This document shows positions 58,241 to 64,000 of a stretch of DNA of 64,000 bases, one piece after another. The DNA comes from Actinocrispum wychmicini (GTDB lineage: Bacteria; Actinomycetota; Actinomycetes; Mycobacteriales; Pseudonocardiaceae). The position numbers and the translations under genes were made by a program. The notes beneath the pieces are model-generated. The model was given only the letters and a program-made list of their open reading frames with translations, was not told where the DNA came from and ran no database searches. Positions within the stretch are counted from its first letter, which is position 1. Each line of letters opens with the position of its first letter. The stretch is from contig NZ_SLWS01000002.1 in NCBI RefSeq assembly GCF_004345645.1, forward strand, positions 248,001 to 312,000, given 5' to 3'.

Positions 58241-60235
58241 TCACTCCCCCGGGCTCAGGCCGCGGCGGATCTCGCCGGGGACATGCTCGACGCGGAGCTT
58301 GGCGCGGCCTTCACTGGAGCGCAGCTGCCACGGGACGCTGGTGACCATCACACCGGGCAGGAACAGCAGCCGGCCTTTGAGCCGCAGCGCGCTTTGGTTG
58401 TGCAGCAGGTTCTCCCACCAGCGGCCGACGACGTACTCGGGGATGTAGACGCAGACGATGTCGCGTGCGCTGGCGCGGTGGATGTTCTTGACGTAGTCCA
58501 CCACCGGCCGGGTGATTTCCCGATACGGCGATTCCAGGACCTTCAACGGGATCCTGACAGGGAAGTCCTCCCACTGTTTGCGCAGGGCGAGGGTGTCGGC
58601 TTCGTCGACGTTCACCGTGATCGCGGTGACCGTGTCCGGCCGGGTGGCCTTGGCGAACGCGATCGCCCGCAGGCTCGCCTTGTGCAGGCCCGACAGCAGC
58701 ACGACCGCGTGCACGCGGCTGGGCGTGATGGTGCTTTCCTTGTCCGGAGCCATTTCCTCACGAACGCGCGTGTAGTGCCGGTGGATGGCGCGCATCATGA
58801 GGAACAGCAACGGAATCGCGATCACCACGAGGTACGCGCCGTTGGTGAACTTCGTGATCAGCACGACGACGAGCACCACACCCGTGAAGCACGCGCCGAA
58901 CGCGTTGATGATCCTGGCCTGGTGGATCCGGCGACGCCCTTCGGTGGCCCGCCTCAGCTCCCGGGACCAGTGCCGGACCATGCCGGCCTGACACAAGGTG
59001 AACGACGTGAACACGCCGAGGATGTACAGCTGGATCAACCGGGTGGTCGACCCGTCGAAGGCGTAGATCAGGACGGCGGCGGCCGCGGCCAGCAGGACGA
59101 TGCCGTTGGAGAACGCGAGCCGGTCACCCCGGGTGTGCAGCTGGCGCGGCATGAACCGGTCCTGCGCCAGGATCGACGCCAGCATCGGGAACCCGTTGTA
59201 CGCGGTGTTGGCCGCCAGGATCAGGATCAACGCCGTACTGGCCTGGATGTAGTAGAACAGGAACGTGTGGTCGCCGCCGAACACGGCGACCGCGATCTGG
59301 GCGATCACGGTGCGTTGCGCGGCGTCGGCGCAGCCGGCGGCCGGGAATCCGACGAGATCGCAGGCGTTGTCCGTGATCCGGACGTCGGCGATCAGGGCCA
59401 GTGCGGTCACCCCGACGAACATCACGATGGCCAGGATCCCCATCGCGGCCATGGTGCGGGCGGCGTTGAGCGCCTTGGGTCGCCGGAACGCCGGTACCCC
59501 GTTCGAGATCGCCTCGGCCCCGGTCAGCGCGGTACATCCGGACGAGAACGCCCGCAACACCAGGAACGCCACCCCGAACGACGTGATGCCGACCTGCTCC
59601 GGGCGGATGTCGAAGTGGGCGGTCTCGGCGACGGGCGCGTGCCCGGCGATCGTCTGCGCCACGCCGAGGGTGATCATCAGCACCACGCCGACGATGAAGG
59701 CGTAGGTGGGGACCGCGAACGCCCGGCCGGACTCTCGGACGCCGCGGAGGTTCATCGCGGTCAGCAGCGCGATGAACCCGATGTTGATCAGCACGCGATA
59801 GTCGTTGAGGCCCGGCGCCGCGGAGATGACGTTGTCCACACCCGCGGCCACCGACACCGCGACCGTCATGATGTAGTCGACCATCAGCGCCGCCGCGACG
59901 ACCAGGCCGGCGGTGCGGCCGAGGTTGCGTGAGGCGACCTCGTAGGATCCGCCGCCGCTGGGATAGGCGCGGACGACCTGCCGGTAGGACAACACGACCA
60001 CGGTGAGCAGCACCGCGACGGCCAGCGCGATCCACGGCGCCAGATGCAGGTAGGCCAGGCCGCCCAGGGTCAGGACGAGCAGGATCTCCTGGGTCGCATA
60101 GGCCACAGAGGACAGCGCGTCACTGGCGAAGATCGGCAGGGCCAGCCGTTTCGGCAGCAGGGTGTGCCCCAGGCTGTCACTGCGAAACGGCCGGCCGAGC
60201 ACCAGTCGTTTCAACCACGAGGCGGGAGCCGGCAC
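58241..60235 (-). CDS. APC-family transporter, KimA-like
   Basis: 664 residues from the GTG at 60235, chosen because a TATTCT -10 box (minus strand, 60242-60247) lies seven bases upstream, giving a leaderless mRNA; a GTG at 60280 is also in frame. Twelve hydrophobic helices with the APC start ALPIFASDALSSVAYATQEI and the helix-breaking YPSGGGSYEVASRNLG. The C-terminal about 180 residues are cytosolic and USP-like (VVLLSGLHKASLRAIAFAK). This length and order fits the KimA/YdaO potassium importers rather than amino-acid permeases. The Kup gene lies just beyond the divergent HTH gene. Confidence 0.82.
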   Translation of the reverse strand: MPAPASWLKRLVLGRPFRSDSLGHTLLPKRLALPIFASDALSSVAYATQEILLVLTLGGLAYLHLAPWIALAVAVLLTVVVLSYRQVVRAYPSGGGSYEVASRNLGRTAGLVVAAALMVDYIMTVAVSVAAGVDNVISAAPGLNDYRVLINIGFIALLTAMNLRGVRESGRAFAVPTYAFIVGVVLMITLGVAQTIAGHAPVAETAHFDIRPEQVGITSFGVAFLVLRAFSSGCTALTGAEAISNGVPAFRRPKALNAARTMAAMGILAIVMFVGVTALALIADVRITDNACDLVGFPAAGCADAAQRTVIAQIAVAVFGGDHTFLFYYIQASTALILILAANTAYNGFPMLASILAQDRFMPRQLHTRGDRLAFSNGIVLLAAAAAVLIYAFDGSTTRLIQLYILGVFTSFTLCQAGMVRHWSRELRRATEGRRRIHQARIINAFGACFTGVVLVVVLITKFTNGAYLVVIAIPLLFLMMRAIHRHYTRVREEMAPDKESTITPSRVHAVVLLSGLHKASLRAIAFAKATRPDTVTAITVNVDEADTLALRKQWEDFPVRIPLKVLESPYREITRPVVDYVKNIHRASARDIVCVYIPEYVVGRWWENLLHNQSALRLKGRLLFLPGVMVTSVPWQLRSSEGRAKLRVEHVPGEIRRGLSPGE

Positions 60236-60387
60236 GTCAGCAGAATAGGGTGAACCACCCCACGTTCTCGCTGGTCGCACGCGTATGGATTGCGTAAACG
60301 GCGTAGGGATGGCGTAAATATTGTCCGCCGGGTCGTAGCGGCGACGTTAGATCTCAGCCAGCCCGGTGTGGTCGACGCCTTATCGTC

Positions 60388-60696
60388 ATGGCCGTGTCGC
60401 GCACGGACCTGGCATTCCTGGTCAGCCAATACCGCGCGGTCGAAATCCTGGACGCCCTCGCCCGCAAGTCCTTGGCACTACGCGACCTGCGGGTCCAGAC
60501 CCACGCGAGCCGCCGCCCACTGGCCAGGACACTGCGGCTGCTCGGCGCGCACGGCATGGTCAGGCGCACTCACCCAGGCAGCTGGGACCGGCTACGACCG
60601 GTAGGCCGCTACGAACTGACCCGGCAGGGCCACGAACTCGCCGACCAATTGTCCGTTTTGGACGTCTGGACGGATCTGTACGAGCACTACCTGTAG
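60388..60696 (+). CDS. Small winged-helix (HxlR/PadR-like) regulator
   Basis: 102 residues from the ATG at 60388. A GTG six bases later (60394) with a TATCGT box seven bases upstream is an equally good leaderless start. One compact wHTH domain: EILDALARKSLALRDLRVQT as first helices, RRPLARTLRLLGAHGMVRRT as recognition part, and a wing ending in YELTRQGHELADQL. It lies between the KimA-like and Kup genes, so it may regulate one or both. No ligand domain is seen. Confidence 0.75.
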   Translation: MAVSRTDLAFLVSQYRAVEILDALARKSLALRDLRVQTHASRRPLARTLRLLGAHGMVRRTHPGSWDRLRPVGRYELTRQGHELADQLSVLDVWTDLYEHYL

Positions 60697-60812
60697 CCCG
60701 TGCCCGGTTCGGTTCCGCCCACTGGGCAGGAATCCCTTTCGTCGTCCCAACGCGACCTGCACGCCTTTGCCGCGATTTTGACGTAGGGTACGCGCGGCGA
60801 GGGAGGAACACC

Positions 60813-62750
60813 GTGACCGATCAGCAGAATGTGGCCGCGTCGAACACTGGGGCGCATGGCCTCAGCGCTGTACGGCTGGCGGTGGTGATCGGCGCGCTCG
60901 GCGTGGTGTTCGGCGACATCGGCACCAGCCCGCTCTACACCCTGCAGACGGTGTTCAACCCCAGCGACCCGCACCCCGTCCCGGTCACCGTCGACAACGT
61001 GTACGGGGTGGTCTCGCTCATCTTCTGGTCCGTGATGATCATCGTCACGGTCACCTACGTCCTGCTCGCCATGCGCGCCGACAACGACGGCGAAGGCGGC
61101 ATCATGGCGCTCATCACGCTCCTGCGGCGGTGGAGCACCCAACGCGGCCGACGCGCCGCCCTCGTCCTGGCCGGACTGGGCATCTTCGGCGCCGCCCTGT
61201 TCTTCGGCGACAGCATGATCACCCCCGCCATCTCGGTGCTCTCCGCGGTGGAGGGGCTCAAGGTCGTCAACGAGTCGCTCGACGATCTGGTCGTGCCGAT
61301 CACCGCGGTGATCATCGTCGTGTTGTTCCTGATACAACGCCGGGGCACCGCGGCTGTGGGCCGGGTGTTCGGCCCGGTCATGATCGCCTGGTTCGTCATC
61401 GTCGGCGTGATCGGCGTGACCGGCATCGCCCAGCGCCCGGAGATCCTCAAAGCCCTCTCCCCGACCTACGCGCTCAGCTTCATGGTCGGCCACTTCGACA
61501 TCGCGTTCTTCGCCCTGGCCGCGATCGTGCTCGCGGTCACCGGGGCCGAGGCCCTCTACGCCGACATGGGCCATTTCGGCCGTCGGGCGATCACCCGGGC
61601 CTGGCTGGTCCTCGTGTTCCCCGCGTGCGTGCTGAGCTACCTCGGCCAGGGCGCGCTGATCCTGGCCGACCCGGCGAACATCAGCAGCCCGTTCTTCCTG
61701 CTCGTGCCCGAGTGGGGCCGGGTGCCGATGATCCTGCTCGCCACCGCCGCGACCGTGATCGCCTCCCAGGCGGTGATCACCGGCGCGTACTCGGTCGCCC
61801 ACCAGGCCGCCCAGCTCGGCTACCTGCCCCGGCTGCGCGTCGCGCACACGTCCGAATCCACCGTGGGGCAGATCTACGTCCCCTGGATCAACTGGCTGCT
61901 CATGGTGTCCGTGCTGACCCTGGTCTTCGCGTTCCGCAGCTCCACCGCGCTGGCGTTCGCGTTCGGCATGGCCGTCACCGGCACGATCACCATCACCACC
62001 CTGCTGTTCTTCTACGTCGCCCGCGCCAAGTGGGGCACGCCGCGGTGGGTGATCGGGATCGGCGCGACCGTGCTGTTGGTCGTGGATCTTCTGTTCGTCG
62101 CGGCCAACATGACCAAACTTATCCACGGCGCCTGGCTGCCGCTGCTGATCGGCCTCACCGCGTTCACCGTCATGACCACCTGGGAACGCGGCCGTAAGAT
62201 CGTCACCGCCGCACGCGAACGCCTCGAGGGACCACTGCGCGAGTTCGTCGACCGGCTCCGCACCGGCCAACAACCCACGATCGTCCCCGGAACCGCGATC
62301 TTCCTCAACCGGGGCAACGAAACCGCGCCGCTGGCCATGCGCGCCAACGTCGAGCACAACCACGTCCGGCACGAGCACGTCGTCATCGTGTCCATCGAGA
62401 CCGAACCCATCCCTCGCGTGCCGGCGAACGAACGGGTCACCGTCGACAATCTCGGCTACCGCGACGACGGCATCACCCATGTCACCGCGCGCTTCGGCTA
62501 CATGGAAAACCCGGACGTCCCCGGAGTGCTCGCCACCATCGACCCGGCCGCCACCGAAGGCCGGCTGCAGCTCGACCGGGCCTCCTACTTCCTGTCCACA
62601 ATAGAGCTCCAACGCGGCACCGGACCCACCATGGCCGCCTGGCGCAAACGGCTGTTCATCGCCACCTCCTACATCACCGCCGACGCCGCCGACAGCTTCA
62701 ACCTCCCCCGCGACCGCACCGTCATCATGGGCTCCCACATCGACGTCTGA
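60813..62750 (+). CDS. kup: Kup-type potassium transporter
   Basis: 645 residues from the GTG at 60813 (GGGAGGAAC upstream). The Kup signature GVVFGDIGTSPLYTL is at about 33-47. Twelve hydrophobic helices extend to about 440, with the conserved ADMGHFGRRAI region and a polar C-terminal domain ending in NLPRDRTVIMGSHIDV. Kup proteins import K+ by proton symport. With the KimA-like gene on the other side of the small regulator, this makes a potassium uptake locus. Confidence 0.94.
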   Translation: MTDQQNVAASNTGAHGLSAVRLAVVIGALGVVFGDIGTSPLYTLQTVFNPSDPHPVPVTVDNVYGVVSLIFWSVMIIVTVTYVLLAMRADNDGEGGIMALITLLRRWSTQRGRRAALVLAGLGIFGAALFFGDSMITPAISVLSAVEGLKVVNESLDDLVVPITAVIIVVLFLIQRRGTAAVGRVFGPVMIAWFVIVGVIGVTGIAQRPEILKALSPTYALSFMVGHFDIAFFALAAIVLAVTGAEALYADMGHFGRRAITRAWLVLVFPACVLSYLGQGALILADPANISSPFFLLVPEWGRVPMILLATAATVIASQAVITGAYSVAHQAAQLGYLPRLRVAHTSESTVGQIYVPWINWLLMVSVLTLVFAFRSSTALAFAFGMAVTGTITITTLLFFYVARAKWGTPRWVIGIGATVLLVVDLLFVAANMTKLIHGAWLPLLIGLTAFTVMTTWERGRKIVTAARERLEGPLREFVDRLRTGQQPTIVPGTAIFLNRGNETAPLAMRANVEHNHVRHEHVVIVSIETEPIPRVPANERVTVDNLGYRDDGITHVTARFGYMENPDVPGVLATIDPAATEGRLQLDRASYFLSTIELQRGTGPTMAAWRKRLFIATSYITADAADSFNLPRDRTVIMGSHIDV

Positions 62751-63324
62751 TCAGTGGAACACCCAGGTGTAGCTGCCACCCGCCTCCCCGCCCGCGCCGG
62801 CGCCGACACCACCGAGGGCAGTGGCGGTCCAGACCGGCCCGTCCGGGCTGTTGCCGTAGGCGATCGTCCCGCTCCCGCCGGGGAATCCCGTGCCGCCGCC
62901 CACCGAACCCTGGACGAACCAGCCAGCCTGGTCCTCCACTCGCGCCCCGTTGCTGACCATGGGTCCTGTCCCCAGTGTCGCGTCGAGGCCTTCGCTTGTG
63001 CCGACCGCTCCGGCGAGCGTGACCGTCGGCGCCCATCCGCCGTCGGGCGCGTGGATGATGCAGGCCGAAGCACCGCCGCTGAACAATGGATGTCTGTGTT
63101 CCGACGGCTTGAACCACCTTTCCCCATACCGTTTGGTTGGCGGACACTTTGTCCACCATTGTGCCGCCGGCCGTGTCCCGCCAGGCGTGGCTGATCTCCT
63201 CGCCGGCGCGGCCGATCAGTGTCCGGCCGTCGACGACCTTGGCCCCGAATCCGGCCAGGTCCTCGCCGAGTTGGCGCGCCACATCCTCGCTGTCCGGCGG
63301 CCAAGCGTCGTATACCGCTTTCAC
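62751..63324 (-). pseudogene. WXG100-like/beta-rich protein, apparently frameshifted
   Basis: The frame starting at a GTG at 63324 gives AVYDAWPPDSEDVARQL and GRAGEEISHAWRDTAGGTMV, a WXG100-like helical segment with HAWRDTAGG as the turn. It then decays into Arg-rich nonsense. The other minus-strand frame, open from upstream, carries RYGERWFKPSEHRHPLFSGG and then a Gly/Ser/Thr beta-rich tail to 62751 (GWFVQGSVGGGTGF; GSYTWVFH). One indel near 63110-63160 would join them to a protein of about 190 residues. Alternatively the second part alone is a small gene starting with TTG at 63086. Context suggests a type VII-secreted product. Confidence 0.45.
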
Positions 63325-63328
63325 CGCC

Positions 63329-63341
63329 GTCCACAGTGGAC
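63329..63341. repeat. GTCCANNNTGGAC palindromic motif, copy 3
   Basis: GTCCACAGTGGAC between the two WXG-like genes; perfect 13-base palindrome with centre CAG. Confidence 0.5.
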
Positions 63342-63352
63342 TTCTGTGAGGC

Positions 63353-63679
63353 TCAGGAATCACGGCGCACCACTGCCAGCTCGGCGGCAGACCGCTGGTC
63401 GGAATCGACGTACGTGGCGATGCCCGCCAAGCCGGCAGACGCCAGGTGCGCCACGTCCGCCAACGCCCGCGCGGTGTCCTCGTGCAGTCGCGCGTCTCTT
63501 GGGTGATACAACGCTCGGAAGCGCGCCCCCATCGGCCCGCCGCCGAGCCGCCCGGCCGTCGACTCCAGCAGTCGTGACGTTGCCGACCATTCATCGCGCA
63601 GTGTGTCGCCCACCGCGCCGAGACGAGCCACATGCACCTCGGTTTCACCGACGTTCATGTCGATCTCGCTGCCGCCCAT
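63353..63679 (-). CDS. WXG100/EspC-like small helical protein (type VII secretion-associated)
   Basis: 108 residues from the ATG at 63679 (AAGGAG nine bases upstream). Two helices separated by a short break, with ATSRLLESTAGRLGGGPMGA and FRALYHPRDARLHEDTARAL. The length and the loop-containing helical hairpin fit the WXG100/EspC superfamily, though a strict WXG is absent (GGGPMG at the turn). Members are exported as dimers by ESX/type VII systems. It lies 28 bases before the frameshifted WXG-like gene on the same strand. Confidence 0.65.
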   Translation of the reverse strand: MGGSEIDMNVGETEVHVARLGAVGDTLRDEWSATSRLLESTAGRLGGGPMGARFRALYHPRDARLHEDTARALADVAHLASAGLAGIATYVDSDQRSAAELAVVRRDS

Positions 63680-63881
63680 GGCTTCGCGCTCCTTTCCTCC
63701 GGTGACCTCAGCCTGTCCGGGACAGCCGCTGACCCGCCGAACCCTGGCAGGAACCGGACATCAAGGGGCCGTCAAGGTTCTTCTGTGCGGTGGGGGCGGG
63801 ATACTCTGGACCCGCATCCGGCGGCCGCGACTCCGCTGTGGCCGAGTGTCCCGGGACAGCCGATGGAGGAGAGTGTTCCCG

Positions 63882-64000
63882 GTGACTTCCTCGCCGCAGC
63901 AGCCCGGTGGACAACCGTACGACTGGCCAGGCGGACGGCCGCAGAAAGGCACTCGCCGGATTGTCGGCATTGTCGCAGGTGTCGTTGTCGTCGGCGTGGT
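63882..64000 (+). CDS. Membrane protein with Pro/Gln-rich N-terminus, cut by window end
   Basis: The GTG at 63882 begins MTSSPQQPGGQPYDWPGG, a Pro/Gln/Gly-rich cytosolic head, followed by basic residues (KGTRR) and a hydrophobic helix (IVGIVAGVVVVGVV) that reaches the right edge. GGAGGA lies 12 bases upstream. Such a head plus one helix is typical of actinobacterial membrane-anchored sensors, kinase-like proteins or DUF4190-type proteins. The rest is outside the window, so no function can be given. Confidence 0.65.
   Translation, partial: MTSSPQQPGGQPYDWPGGRPQKGTRRIVGIVAGVVVVGV

Noticed and set aside
58145..59932. Plus-strand open frame of 595 codons opposite the APC transporter
   Set aside because: Asp/Arg/Gln-rich composition without any motif; shadow of the transporter gene.
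60687..62738. Minus-strand open frame of 683 codons opposite the Kup gene
   Set aside because: Extremely Asp/Gly/His-rich, low-complexity translation, and fully antisense to a clear Kup protein; a high-GC shadow.
1..64000. CRISPR arrays, tRNA or rRNA genes, riboswitches
   Set aside because: Looked for regularly spaced repeats, cloverleaf-type sequences and known riboswitch cores; none could be supported by eye. A covariance-model search would settle it.

Overview
The window is high-GC chromosomal DNA of a filamentous actinomycete. GTG starts are common, several transcripts look leaderless, and gene pairs overlap by ATGA or GTGA. The content is typical: secreted beta-propeller and ricin-type proteins, HAF repeats, a WYL regulator, TetR and ROK repressors, Rhs/YD-repeat and SMI1 relics, and WXG100-like genes at the right end. 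A member of the Pseudonocardiales is my best guess, from gene content and style only. I saw no rRNA, tRNA, CRISPR array, intact insertion sequence or origin.

Left part (1-23.9 kb): a patchwork of short units. These are a partial TPR/propeller protein; an epoxide hydrolase beside a WYL regulator; a TetR/SDR pair sharing a perfect two-arm operator; small secreted proteins; a phytanoyl-CoA-dioxygenase-like enzyme; a secreted PQQ-type propeller; a broken SMI1/KNR4 gene; a GntR-TetR hybrid regulator next to an FAD monooxygenase; a decayed Rhs polymorphic-toxin locus with an HExxH toxin tip and a zinc-ribbon follower; a HAF-repeat protein; and a possible carbohydrate locus (DUF5107 protein, ROK repressor, secreted propeller-plus-lectin protein).

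Centre (23.9-40 kb): a large catabolic island. Nine minus-strand genes run from 36420 down to 23905: acyl-CoA ligase, SDR, HMG-CoA-synthase-like/OB-fold protein, lipid-transfer-type thiolase, SDR, CocE-type hydrolase, an ABC1-kinase/serine-hydrolase fusion, a second acyl-CoA ligase and a TetR repressor. A divergent amidohydrolase-like/thiolase pair and a flavin amine oxidase complete it. Three near-identical TGAATG-NN-CRTTYA operators lie at the repressor gene, at the divergent centre and at the amine oxidase gene, so the island is probably one TetR regulon for degrading an acyl, ester or amine compound through CoA thioesters. The substrate is unknown.

Right of that (40-46 kb): a VanZ-like gene, then a compact three-gene operon. 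It encodes a VioB-type ferritin-like protein, a LodA-like cysteine-tryptophylquinone (CTQ) oxidase with a long extra C-terminal region, and its LodB-like flavoprotein modification enzyme. A perfect palindrome precedes it and a perfect terminator hairpin follows it.

Right part (46-64 kb): a ricin-lectin protein, an MFS exporter, an SGNH hydrolase, a GlxA-type regulator, an IS701-like transposase scar, a secreted serine hydrolase, a glycine-zipper peptide beside a membrane protein/response regulator/histidine kinase operon, a methyltransferase frame without its own stop, a GlnX-like membrane protein, two potassium-type transporters (APC/KimA-like and Kup), and the start of a WXG100/type VII-like locus.
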